In this document: positions 1 through 7,400 of the stretch, one piece after another | How positions within the stretch are numbered: position 1 is the stretch's first letter | Layout: each line of letters opens with the position of its first letter | Assembly (NCBI GenBank): GCA_017630995.1 | Contig: JAGBUD010000043.1 | Coordinates: forward strand, 1 to 7,978 | Source: Clostridia bacterium | GTDB lineage: Bacteria > Bacillota_A > Clostridia > Oscillospirales > CAG-272 | Direction of reading: 5' to 3' | DNA length: 7,978 bases | Made by a program: the position numbers and the translations under genes | Notes under the pieces: generated by a model | What the model was told of the DNA's origin: nothing | The model's database searches: none | The model's input: only the letters and a program-made list of their open reading frames with translations

Positions 1-603
1 CCCGTGTTGAAAAAAACCACGATAAGCGGTGTTGAGGTTTCGGTTTGCACGAACGTTTCTCGGCCGTATAAGGTTATATCCTCTTCCGATGACGGAACGC
101 CTATCGTATTCGAGCGTGCGCTCGGCAAGGGTAAGGTTGTATTCTTTGCATGTTCTGCATACCCCGCTTCCCCCGCAATAGCTCCTCTCTATAAAAATGC
201 ACTTGCTTCTCTTATGGAAAGCGTATCTCGCGATGAGTCCGCTTGGGCGCGTTGCGAGCGCGGTGTTCAGTTTGCGCTTTACGAGCGCCCCGAAGCGCGT
301 GACGTATATTTCCTTGCTTGCGATTGGTATCGTGCCCCCGAAATTATGAGAAGCGCAACTCTTATAGTTGGCGAAAACGAGCATACCGTAACGTTCCCGT
401 TTGGAGTTATGATAAAGGCTGTCGTTTCGTCGTGCTATGCCGCATATCCACATAGCGAGCAGGGCGAGGTTGTGTCTGTCAAAGATGGCGTTGCAACCGT
501 GCAAGGCACGGGGCGTGTCACGTTTACATTTATAAACGGAGCCGATTCACGAGAGCAAACCCTTGATTTTTCAAAGGAAAACGTCATCACTCTTAAAATT
601 TAA
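1..603 (+). CDS. C-terminal part of a glycosidase-like protein (5' truncated by window edge)
   Basis: The frame is open from the first base and ends in TAA at 601-603. The GTG at position 4 has no visible ribosome binding site, so this is probably the 3' end of a longer gene, about 200 residues of which are visible. Around residues 31-70 (counted from that GTG) the motif FERALGKGKVVFFACSAYP, followed by PAIAPLYKNALASL, resembles the end of the class I glutamine-amidotransferase-like domain found in several large glycosidases, where a GKGKV strand precedes a 'YP..P....LY' segment. The remainder looks like a small all-beta domain with alternating hydrophobic residues, ending DFSKENVITLKI. No catalytic residues are visible. 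It converges with rhaA and shares a terminator with it. The glycosidase assignment is inferred from this motif and from the neighbouring rhamnosidase; it could be another large multidomain carbohydrate-active protein. Confidence 0.5.
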   Translation, partial: PVLKKTTISGVEVSVCTNVSRPYKVISSSDDGTPIVFERALGKGKVVFFACSAYPASPAIAPLYKNALASLMESVSRDESAWARCERGVQFALYERPEARDVYFLACDWYRAPEIMRSATLIVGENEHTVTFPFGVMIKAVVSSCYAAYPHSEQGEVVSVKDGVATVQGTGRVTFTFINGADSREQTLDFSKENVITLKI

Positions 604-635
604 AGCATATCTTAAATGTAAACAAAAATATACAA

Positions 636-674
636 AAAACGGATTTGACCGCTGCGGTGTGTCAAATCCGTTTT
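636..674. terminator. Bidirectional intrinsic terminator between convergent genes
   Basis: A perfect 14-bp stem (AAAACGGATTTGAC at 636-649, GTCAAATCCGTTTT at 661-674) closes an 11-nt loop. It has a T-rich tail on the plus strand and, because of the A-run at 634-639, also on the minus strand. It lies 32 bp after the plus-strand stop at 603 and 7 bp beyond the rhaA stop codon, so it can end transcription from both sides. Confidence 0.9.
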
Positions 675-681
675 CTTTTAA

Positions 682-1920
682 TTAAGCTCTCTTTGAAAGA
701 ACCTCTTTTTCGTATTTTTTAACCTCGGTAAGATAGTCGTAAGGAACTCCCTCGCGAGCGAGGTATTCGTTCCAGATGTCGCCAAACGGGAGGGTTTTTG
801 CTTCTTCCTGCAATGCCATAAGCGATGTGAAGTCCTCGGCATTTTGAAGCTCCTTTAGCCTTTCGTTCGGGAGAAGAAGCGCGTAGAGCAGAGCCTTTTG
901 CACGCTTCGCATTCCCGTAACCCAAGCGGATATGCGGTTTATGGAGGCGTCGAAATAGTCGGTTGCTATAAACACGCGCTCAAGCGCATCTGCCGTAACT
1001 ATCTCCTTTGCAATCTCTCTCGTTTCATCGTCAAACAAAACGACGTGGTCGCTATCCCAGCGCACTCCGCGCGTGAGGTGAAGTGCGATTTTTTCGTGGA
1101 AGGGAAGCAGTGCCGAAATCTTATCCGAAACGACTTCGGTGGGGTGATAATGTCCGTTGTCCATAAGGGGTGTGATTTTTCTTGTGGTAACGTAGTTGAG
1201 CGAAAATTCAGCCGAACCGACGGTGTAGGATTCTATTCCTATTCCGAAAACCTTTGACTCAAGGCAGATAAAGACCTTTGATTTGTCGTAATCTACGGAA
1301 AGAATTTCATCAAGCGATGCGGCAAATCTCTCCCTGGGGCCAAGTCTGTCTGCGGGGATATCCTTGTATCCGTCGGGAATCCAGATGTTCATAACGCAGG
1401 GAAGCCCCGTTTCGTTTGCGAAATATTCGGATATCTCAATGCAGCGCTTTCCGTGCTCAATCCAGAATTTTCTAACGTTTTCGTCGGGTGAGGAGAGGGT
1501 GAGGTTGTTTTTTACCATAGGGTGAGAGAAAAAGGTGGGGTTAAAGTCGATTCCAACGCCGAGCTTCTTTGCAAGCTTTACCCATGGCTCAAAGTGCTTT
1601 GGCTTGATTGCATCTCTGTCGGCTCTCTCGCCGTCAAATATCGCGTAGCACGCGTGAACGTTGAGCTTTTTCTTTCCGGGGATAAGCGATATTGCGGTTT
1701 CAAGGTCAGCCATCAGCTCCGCGGCACATCTTGCTCTTCCAAGGTAATTTCCCGTCGTTTGAATTCCGCCCGAAAGAGCGCCCTCGTTATCAAATCCAAC
1801 AACGTCGTCGCCTTGCCAGCAGTGCATTGAAACGGGGATTTTCTTTATTATTTCGAGAGCCTTTTCGGTGTCAACTCCGAATGATTTGTAAATTTCCTTT
1901 GCGCTTTCGTATCTTGTCAT
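682..1920 (-). CDS. rhaA: L-rhamnose isomerase
   Basis: This 412-residue protein interconverts L-rhamnose and L-rhamnulose in the cytoplasm, the first step of rhamnose catabolism. Its length is close to the E. coli enzyme (about 419). The family signature SMHCWQGDDVVGF is at residues 31-43. The metal ligands I recall from E. coli RhaA all fall at a constant offset of 13: E221, D254, H281 and D321 for one site, and H257, D289 and D291 for the other (in ESKVFG, DNGHYHP, WDSDH and ATDYFD). The active site therefore looks intact. The ATG overlaps the stop codon of the upstream araC-type gene (ATGA), and AAGGA lies 9 nt upstream, which suggests translational coupling. It is the last gene of the operon and ends just before the strong hairpin. 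The usual partners, rhamnulokinase and rhamnulose-1-phosphate aldolase, are not in the window. Confidence 0.96.
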   Translation of the reverse strand: MTRYESAKEIYKSFGVDTEKALEIIKKIPVSMHCWQGDDVVGFDNEGALSGGIQTTGNYLGRARCAAELMADLETAISLIPGKKKLNVHACYAIFDGERADRDAIKPKHFEPWVKLAKKLGVGIDFNPTFFSHPMVKNNLTLSSPDENVRKFWIEHGKRCIEISEYFANETGLPCVMNIWIPDGYKDIPADRLGPRERFAASLDEILSVDYDKSKVFICLESKVFGIGIESYTVGSAEFSLNYVTTRKITPLMDNGHYHPTEVVSDKISALLPFHEKIALHLTRGVRWDSDHVVLFDDETREIAKEIVTADALERVFIATDYFDASINRISAWVTGMRSVQKALLYALLLPNERLKELQNAEDFTSLMALQEEAKTLPFGDIWNEYLAREGVPYDYLTEVKKYEKEVLSKRA

Positions 1921-2927
1921 TTTTCTATATCCTTTGCGTTAAATTTACTTTGAATTATATGAGCTTGCGGTTTTTTTGAGGCTTGTCTGTAATCGCGGGG
2001 GGAAACGCCGAAATATTCTTTGAAATTTCGGTAGAAGAAGCTTGCGTTTTCGTATCCCACCGAAGCTGAAATCTCGGTTATATTCATATTCGTGCTTTTT
2101 AGCAAAAATGCCGCTTGCGAAAGCCTTTTTTCGAGCAGAAGCTGGGTGTATTTCTTTCCTGTTTTCTTCTTTATCTCGCGTGAGAGTGCGGAAATGTCGT
2201 AATGCAGCTTTGCCGCAAGGTCGCCGAGGTTTGCATTCTTGTAGTTTTCTTCGATGTATTTCAGCGCCTTAACCACGATTTCCTCACCGCCCGCGCCCGA
2301 GGCGAGCTTGTCCGTGTGGTTCGTCAGATGCAAAAAGAGAAGTCCCATTGTCATTTGATTTATGTTTCGCTTGTTTTGCGTGTCGTTCATAAGCGTCCAA
2401 ATGAGATTTTCTATGAGGTTTTGAATCGGAACGACCTCGGTAACCTTAAAATGAAGATATCCCGCGCCAGATTTGTTCTTTATGCAGTTGATTATAAAGC
2501 TCTTGAGCGGGGTTTCTTCCTCTCCCATCATCGTCAGCGCAGAATCGAAAAACTGCGGCAAAACGATGAGATTTATTGCAATATCGTCCTCGCCCGCGGG
2601 CAAAATCTCTTGCTTTGCGCTTTGGCAAAGGAATAAAAGCTCTCCCTCGCCAAGCGTTATCGGCGTGCCGTCGATTATGTGCGTCGTCGTGCCTTGGCAC
2701 ATATAGATTATTTCAACGTAATCGTGTGAATGCTCGGGAAAGTGAACGAATCTCGTGTGGGGTCTTATCGCAATTATCTTTCCCGCCGAAAGAAGCTTCT
2801 TACTGCTTATTATCTCGCGCGGGGTGTCCATGTAAAGATTTCTGTTTATGCTGCCGTTGCCGCTCATTATCTTTTTTTCTTCGTCGGTTATAGGCAATAG
2901 CTTTTGTAAAAGCTCTTGTTTTATCAT
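1917..2927 (-). CDS. AraC/XylS-family transcriptional regulator with N-terminal cupin
   Basis: This 336-residue protein has a probable sugar-sensing cupin at about residues 45-130 (HFPEHSHDYVEIIYMCQG, then GEGELLFLCQSAKQEI) and a C-terminal AraC-type DNA-binding domain at about 216-316. Both helix-turn-helix units are clear: NLGDLAAKLHYDISALSREI near 233-252, and NITEISASVGYENASFFYRNF followed by KEYFGVSPRDYR near 282-314. The start is ATG with GGAG 7 nt upstream. The gene sits 14 bp after the rhamnosidase gene and overlaps rhaA by 4 bp, so it is co-transcribed with the enzymes it probably regulates. By analogy with RhaS/RhaR the ligand may be L-rhamnose, but that is inferred from context only. 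A candidate binding site is the pair of 21-bp-period repeats ahead of the rhamnosidase gene. An autoregulatory loop is likely because the gene is inside the operon. Confidence 0.9.
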   Translation of the reverse strand: MIKQELLQKLLPITDEEKKIMSGNGSINRNLYMDTPREIISSKKLLSAGKIIAIRPHTRFVHFPEHSHDYVEIIYMCQGTTTHIIDGTPITLGEGELLFLCQSAKQEILPAGEDDIAINLIVLPQFFDSALTMMGEEETPLKSFIINCIKNKSGAGYLHFKVTEVVPIQNLIENLIWTLMNDTQNKRNINQMTMGLLFLHLTNHTDKLASGAGGEEIVVKALKYIEENYKNANLGDLAAKLHYDISALSREIKKKTGKKYTQLLLEKRLSQAAFLLKSTNMNITEISASVGYENASFFYRNFKEYFGVSPRDYRQASKKPQAHIIQSKFNAKDIEK

Positions 2928-2941
2928 TTTGCTGCTCCAAA

Positions 2942-5900
2942 TTAGGATTTTTCCATATCCTTGTAAAGTTTTAACACGGGGCTTTTCAAAATTCCCAAAT
3001 CTTTAGTGAAGTATTCGTATCCAAATGCGTCATCAGAGCTTCTGAAGCTGTCAGGGCCGAAATAATAGGTCGCGGGATTTGAGTTGTGAAGCGGCGCAAA
3101 CGTGTTGTGTCTGTTGCCGAAAAGCTTTAGCCTTATCTCGTGATTTCCCGCTTCAAGCTCCCCGAAATCGCATTCGTATGGCGAAAAGGCAGAGTTCTTC
3201 TTCTCGCCGTCAACGCTCACCTTGACGAAAGCCCCTCTGTAAACGTTGGTTCTGACCGAAAGAGCCGCGCGTTCTTTAAGCTCCGCGTTTAAAATATAGG
3301 TAATATTTCCGCTGTAAAAGGGGAATCCTTGGTGAACTATAGAGCCGAATCCTATCTTTTTCGGCTTTTGCGTCACCGTCTTTTCCGCGCCGCAAAGTCT
3401 AACGCCGAAATCGCCTATCAAATAAAGATATTCAAGGCTCGCGCTCTTGAGGTAAGGAAGCGTGACCTTGAGCGTGTTTGTGCCGCGCTTCAGTGCGGGA
3501 AGACGCACCTTGTCGATTGCCTTGTCAACGTAGAATCCGCAAGGCTCACCGCAAACTCGCTCACCGTTGAAGAATACCTCGCTCTCGGAAAATCCCTCGA
3601 TTCCAAGGTAGACTTCGTCAGCCCTAGTCTCGCTCTCGATTTCAAAAAACAGAGTGACAAAGTGTGCGGGAATCTCTTTTCCCTGCGCCCACGGCTGCGC
3701 TATCTTCTTCTGTCTTGGCGGCCAAGAAAGACGCTCACGTATGCGGTTGTCTATTCTCAAAATTTCTTCCTCGTCCTCGACCTCTTTGCCGTCAAAGGAA
3801 AATCTTGCTCTGTCAAGAAGATAAACGTTATCCTCGTCAAGCTTGTAGGAAACACCGCCTCTGAAGTCGATTTCCTCTAACACCTCTGCGGTGCGCTGCT
3901 TGCGTTTTAGCTCGCAGTTATCCTCCGTCGGAGTAAGCTTCAAAAGTAGACTGTCATTAGAATAAAACGTTCTCGTGATTTCTGTTGTCGAGTCTAGGCA
4001 CCTGTAATCAATTTCGCAAATCTCGCCCGTGAGAGTGTTGTAAAGAGTAGGCACGTATTTGCCGTTCAGCACTATTTTTACGTTCTGCGGCTTCACAACG
4101 TCGTTTTGCTCGCGCACGTTCTCTTGAACCGCGTTGAATTCCCATTTTTTCTTTCCTTGCGCAATAAAGAGCCAGCGCTCGCCGTTGTCCTCTCTCATCT
4201 GATAGATGAGGTTGTCGGTATGCGTTCCGTTCGAATTGGTGATTTTCAAAAGTCGGTTGTCGGAAAGAGCGGATAGCAGCTGCGTTTTGTCGTAGTCTAT
4301 ATTAACGCTTCTCTCGTAAAGCGGGCGAGCTGCGTCGGAGTATTTTCCGTCGGCAAGCGCGGGGCATTTGCCCATAAATATCAGCTTTCCGCCTTGCTTT
4401 TGGAATTCCTCCAAGCGAATAAGCGTCGAGGTGCGGAGCGTTTCTTGCGCGGGAACTATCACTGCGTCGTATTCCATCTCTCCAACCTTTAGGGGTGCGC
4501 CGCCTACCTTGCATTGAGTGGGAAGCAGCGATTCGGATATGAAATCAAAATCAAGCTGCGAGAAAAGGAGCCACTCGATGAGGTTTTTGAATTTCTCGTC
4601 AAGACTTCGCCTTGCCTCGCTCGTAAGGTCAATGGGGCCGGTATGAAGCCAGAACGTTTCTATCGGGTGGATAACTCCGATTTTAACTATCGGCTTTCCT
4701 CTCGTGAGTGCCGTTGCGGCTCTGGCAAAATGGTTTTCAATGTATGAATATTCCTTGTACCAAGGAGATTGATAGCTTATCGAGGCGGGGTAATCTCGCT
4801 TCGCCTCTCCGCGCATTGAGAGCCACGCAAGGTGCGGAACTCTGACCGTAACGCCAAGGGCGGCTTGCCAGTCGCCTTGGAATTTGTGTCCGCGAAAATC
4901 GTAATCCCAGTTCGTAACGCCGTAAAGCTCGGAGAGCATACCCTCGCGTCCGTACTGATGAACGGCAGACGCAGCTTGCTTCGCGGTTGAAAACTCCATT
5001 CTCTCGCAAAGCACGTCTATGCCGGGGAGAGTAAAGCTTCTGTATGCTCGCATAACGTCGCTGATTGCCCAGCTTTGAAGCTCAAGGGTAGGCTCAAGCA
5101 TCATATGTCCCGTCATAAGAAGTCCGTTGTCCGAGCACCACTTGCCGCAGTTGTCCATAAAGCAAACGGCAAATCTCTCTGCAATAACGTCCATAAAATT
5201 GTATCTGGTGGAGGAAAGCTTGCCGCCCTCAAGCTCCCAGAAAAGCTCGGGAAGTGTGTCGAGAATATCCTCGCCGACAGCATCCTTATAAATAACGTCA
5301 AATCCCGTCGTCCACGGAATTTCCGCGTTGCAGTCCGAATCCGAAAAGGGCAGGGGAGCGCGCATATTGAACTGCGGCTCGTCTGTAAATATAGCGGGAA
5401 CACTCTTTCCAAATCTGTCGCCAACCGCCTTTTTGTATCCCTCGTACGTAACCTTGATGAACTGGTCCATAGCTTCCTTTGAAAGCGTATCGACGTAGGC
5501 TTGATTGTTAAACCAAGGCGAAGACTCATTCGTTAAAACGTAGGCATACCTTATTTTACCGTGTGTTTTACCGTCAAGGTTTGTTTTGTTATATTTTTTG
5601 AGGGTGCCGTCAGCATTGAGAAAAATCTCGTATGCCGCAAGAAGATAAGGCTCGCCGCTCTCCTCTCCGTCTGCGCGGCTAACCGCGTTCTCTATGGGAG
5701 TGGCGGTGAGGACAAGTCTTTTTCCTCTGTTAGTAATCTTCTTCGTAACAATACCGCCCGCAGAGCCGGAGGGCCAGCGATCCTCGTCGTATAGCCAAGC
5801 GAGCATGCCTCGGCGTTCCGCTTCGTTTACCGAGAACTTGACAAAATCGAAAAAGGCGTCGCTCAAATACTCCGTCGCCATTCCTGTTCTCGGGTGCATA

Positions 5901-6067
5901 TGAAATCCGCCGAATCCCATCTCTTGAAAGATGGCTATCTGCTCGGCAAGCAGCTCCTTATTTAATTCGCAGTTCCATGCCCAAAATGGTGTGGCTCTGT
6001 ATTCGCTCGTCGGATTTTTGAAAAGTGAATCCGAAAGCTTTTTGTCCTTGTTCTTTGGATAAAGCAT
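2942..6067 (-). CDS. GH106-type alpha-L-rhamnosidase
   Basis: This 1041-residue protein probably hydrolyses terminal alpha-L-rhamnose from glycans or plant glycosides. The N-terminus has the GH106-like barrel start: FWAWNCELNKELLAEQI (28-44), GFGGFHMHPRTGMATEYLSD (51-70) and WLYDEDRWPSGSAGG (91-105). Candidate catalytic acids are E230 in AIFTDEPQ and E380 in MLSELYG; both are inferred from position and motif. A GATase-like alpha/beta domain follows at about 460-600 (VKIGVIHP, YDAVIVPAQETL, GGKLIFMG). Galactose-binding-type beta-sandwiches lie near 800-895 (FFNGERV) and 905-985. No signal peptide is visible, so the enzyme is probably cytoplasmic and acts on imported oligosaccharides, unlike many secreted Bacteroidota GH106 enzymes. 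The ATG has GGAG 6 nt upstream. It is the first gene of a tight operon with araC and rhaA. A related, non-rhamnosidase activity cannot be excluded. Confidence 0.8.
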   Translation of the reverse strand: MLYPKNKDKKLSDSLFKNPTSEYRATPFWAWNCELNKELLAEQIAIFQEMGFGGFHMHPRTGMATEYLSDAFFDFVKFSVNEAERRGMLAWLYDEDRWPSGSAGGIVTKKITNRGKRLVLTATPIENAVSRADGEESGEPYLLAAYEIFLNADGTLKKYNKTNLDGKTHGKIRYAYVLTNESSPWFNNQAYVDTLSKEAMDQFIKVTYEGYKKAVGDRFGKSVPAIFTDEPQFNMRAPLPFSDSDCNAEIPWTTGFDVIYKDAVGEDILDTLPELFWELEGGKLSSTRYNFMDVIAERFAVCFMDNCGKWCSDNGLLMTGHMMLEPTLELQSWAISDVMRAYRSFTLPGIDVLCERMEFSTAKQAASAVHQYGREGMLSELYGVTNWDYDFRGHKFQGDWQAALGVTVRVPHLAWLSMRGEAKRDYPASISYQSPWYKEYSYIENHFARAATALTRGKPIVKIGVIHPIETFWLHTGPIDLTSEARRSLDEKFKNLIEWLLFSQLDFDFISESLLPTQCKVGGAPLKVGEMEYDAVIVPAQETLRTSTLIRLEEFQKQGGKLIFMGKCPALADGKYSDAARPLYERSVNIDYDKTQLLSALSDNRLLKITNSNGTHTDNLIYQMREDNGERWLFIAQGKKKWEFNAVQENVREQNDVVKPQNVKIVLNGKYVPTLYNTLTGEICEIDYRCLDSTTEITRTFYSNDSLLLKLTPTEDNCELKRKQRTAEVLEEIDFRGGVSYKLDEDNVYLLDRARFSFDGKEVEDEEEILRIDNRIRERLSWPPRQKKIAQPWAQGKEIPAHFVTLFFEIESETRADEVYLGIEGFSESEVFFNGERVCGEPCGFYVDKAIDKVRLPALKRGTNTLKVTLPYLKSASLEYLYLIGDFGVRLCGAEKTVTQKPKKIGFGSIVHQGFPFYSGNITYILNAELKERAALSVRTNVYRGAFVKVSVDGEKKNSAFSPYECDFGELEAGNHEIRLKLFGNRHNTFAPLHNSNPATYYFGPDSFRSSDDAFGYEYFTKDLGILKSPVLKLYKDMEKS

Positions 6068-6073
6068 AGTTTT

Positions 6074-6077
6074 CTCC
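6074..6077 (-). promoter_or_regulatory. Ribosome binding site of the rhamnosidase gene
   Basis: GGAG on the minus strand lies 6 nt before the ATG at 6067. This supports that start over other in-frame ATGs. Confidence 0.8.
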
Positions 6078-6168
6078 GTAAAGATGTCCGTATTTGAAAT
6101 CAGTGTAGATTGAATAGTTCAGTCTAACAAACTGACGCAAAATAGAATTTACAATAATATACAGTAAT

Positions 6169-6196
6169 ATTATAACCGCTTTTTATGAAAAATCAA
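6169..6196 (-). promoter_or_regulatory. Promoter of the rhamnosidase-araC-rhaA operon
   Basis: On the minus strand there is a perfect TATAAT (-10) at 6174-6169, with a weak -35 TTGATT (4 of 6) at 6196-6191 and a 16-bp spacer. Transcription would start near 6162, giving a 5' leader of about 95 nt. A good -10 with a poor -35 is typical of activator-dependent promoters, and the direct repeats at 6198-6231 lie immediately upstream. Confidence 0.7.
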
Positions 6197-6197
6197 A

Positions 6198-6231
6198 TGT
6201 CCTATTCTGCTGAAATTGTGTCCTATTTTGC
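6198..6231 (-). promoter_or_regulatory. Candidate AraC-type operator: two 13-bp direct repeats, 21-bp period
   Basis: Read on the minus strand, GCAAAATAGGACA (6231-6219) and GCAGAATAGGACA (6210-6198) differ at one base and are 21 bp apart, two helical turns, in the same orientation. AraC-family dimers such as AraC at araI1/araI2 bind direct repeats with this period. The promoter-proximal copy ends next to the weak -35 (6196-6191), as in activation through contact with RNA polymerase. The likely binder is the AraC-type protein encoded in the same operon. That pairing is inferred. Confidence 0.65.
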
Positions 6232-6282
6232 AAATAGCATCAAGCTTCTATAAGGTGGCAAGCGCGCTCTTTGAGGAGCTTG

Positions 6283-7131
6283 TTATTTCGTTATTTTTTC
6301 GTAAGCCTCGAAATATCTCTCGCCAAGCTCGTAAAGCGCGGGACGGTTGAAATGAACGTCGTCGAGATATTCGCCCTTAACGATTCTGTCGTTTGAGCCA
6401 AGCCCCGCAGTGTCAACGAAGCCGCAGTGTGCAAATTTTGAAATAACGTCCTTGTTTGCGTCGGTTATCGCCGAGCTTTCATTCGGGAATCTGGGAGTCC
6501 AGTCCTCGCAGTAACCGCCCGCCAAAAACGGAACGTTGCCGTATTTTGCCGCAAGGTCGTTGATAAGGCGAGTTAAGCACTCGCTGTAAAAGCCGTAGTG
6601 AAAAGCGTAATCCTTTCCCTTTGCGTCTATCGCCTCGCTCTCGCCTTGGTGCCAAAGGATTGCCCCCAGTCTGTTGTTTGGGTTAAGCGAAAGGGCAATG
6701 TCCGTCATCTCAAGAGCTCGCTTAAAAAGAACTCCGTCGGGAGTCCATTGGTTTCTCAAAAATCCTGTTCCGCCTATTGCCGCTCTGATGAGCAGAAGCT
6801 TTCTGTCCCCACCCGCGAGATGCTTTTCACGGTATGCGCGAATGAACGAGAAAGCAAAGCACCCTTGCTTACCAAAGCCGCGGCGAGTGCTCTCCGCTGC
6901 CGTGTTTATTCTGTACGTCGTGTTTTCGGGAACGTCAAGCACCTCCGCACCCGTGTCGTTAATTCGGTACATAACGGGGTAGGAGTCCACAAGCTGCATA
7001 ACGTCATCACTTGGCAGATATTCGTTCTCCACCTCACCGATTCCGTGACCCTCGGCATTCGATTGCCCGATAAGCAAAACTATATCGAATTCGCAGTCTT
7101 CAAATTTTTTTCGTTGGAATAATTCGTTCAA
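6283..7131 (-). CDS. SASA/SGNH-type carbohydrate acetylesterase
   Basis: This 282-residue protein resembles the sialate O-acetylesterase (SASA)/CE6-like branch of SGNH esterases, which remove acetyl groups from sugars. Visible blocks are DIVLLIGQSNAEGHG with the nucleophile candidate S24, RAAIGGTGF (116-124), ILWHQGESE (158-166) and GEYLDDVHFN (253-262) with the candidate catalytic D257/D258 and H260. No signal peptide is seen, so action on internalised oligosaccharides is likely. The start is TTG at 7131: there is no in-frame ATG before the upstream stop at 7171-7173, and AAAGGA lies about 11 nt upstream. The gene precedes the rhamnosidase on the same strand and no T-tailed terminator separates them, so some co-transcription is possible. 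Its natural substrate is unknown; acetylated rhamnose or pectin-type oligosaccharides fit the context. Xylan acetylesterase activity is an alternative. Confidence 0.85.
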   Translation of the reverse strand: MNELFQRKKFEDCEFDIVLLIGQSNAEGHGIGEVENEYLPSDDVMQLVDSYPVMYRINDTGAEVLDVPENTTYRINTAAESTRRGFGKQGCFAFSFIRAYREKHLAGGDRKLLLIRAAIGGTGFLRNQWTPDGVLFKRALEMTDIALSLNPNNRLGAILWHQGESEAIDAKGKDYAFHYGFYSECLTRLINDLAAKYGNVPFLAGGYCEDWTPRFPNESSAITDANKDVISKFAHCGFVDTAGLGSNDRIVKGEYLDDVHFNRPALYELGERYFEAYEKITK

Positions 7132-7170
7132 GGTAAATCCCGTCCTTTGAAAGAAATAATATGATAAAAG

Positions 7171-7191
7171 TTAACGTAAGTTAATTTTAAC
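7171..7191. repeat. Overlapping TTAAC/GTTAA inverted repeats over the acetylesterase start site
   Basis: TTAAC-GTAA-GTTAA (7171-7184) overlaps GTTAA-TT-TTAAC (7180-7191). Both are perfect inverted repeats and cover the -10 and the predicted start of the acetylesterase transcript, so a repressor site is possible. The local AT-richness means chance cannot be excluded. Confidence 0.35.
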
Positions 7192-7212
7192 AAAATGAAA
7201 GGTTAATGTCAA
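7184..7212 (-). promoter_or_regulatory. Strong sigma-A promoter of the acetylesterase gene
   Basis: On the minus strand, a perfect TTGACA (-35, 7212-7207) and TAAAAT (-10, 7189-7184) are separated by exactly 17 bp. Transcription would start near 7177, giving a leader of about 45 nt that contains the AAAGGA ribosome binding site. Confidence 0.85.
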
Positions 7213-7345
7213 CATTATTGAAAATAAAATTGCATACCGCCGTGCCCCGCCATGTGCGCGAAAGCGCGAGCAGCACACCTTGACACCCGTGCGCGATTTT
7301 AGAGAAAAAAAGGCGAAAACTTAATCTTATTCTTCCCAATATCCC

Positions 7346-7374
7346 TTGACAAAAACGCTCATTAATGTTAAAAT
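7346..7374 (+). promoter_or_regulatory. Promoter of tRNA-Arg(CCG)
   Basis: Perfect TTGACA at 7346-7351, then a 17-bp spacer and TAAAAT at 7369-7374, 26 bp before the mature tRNA. This is a near-consensus housekeeping promoter, as expected for a tRNA gene. Confidence 0.9.
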
Positions 7375-7400
7375 ATACGGGCAAAAACCACCGCTCATAT

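Noticed and set aside
3329..3880. Plus-strand open frame of 183 codons inside the rhamnosidase gene
   Set aside because: It is fully antisense to a well-supported GH106 gene, has no recognised domain, and other antisense frames in the same gene (for example 5075-5482) show that such frames are common in this composition.
7280..7308. TTGACA at 7280-7285 as a further plus-strand promoter
   Set aside because: No acceptable -10 lies at 16-18 bp spacing, and the tRNA has a much better promoter at 7346-7374.
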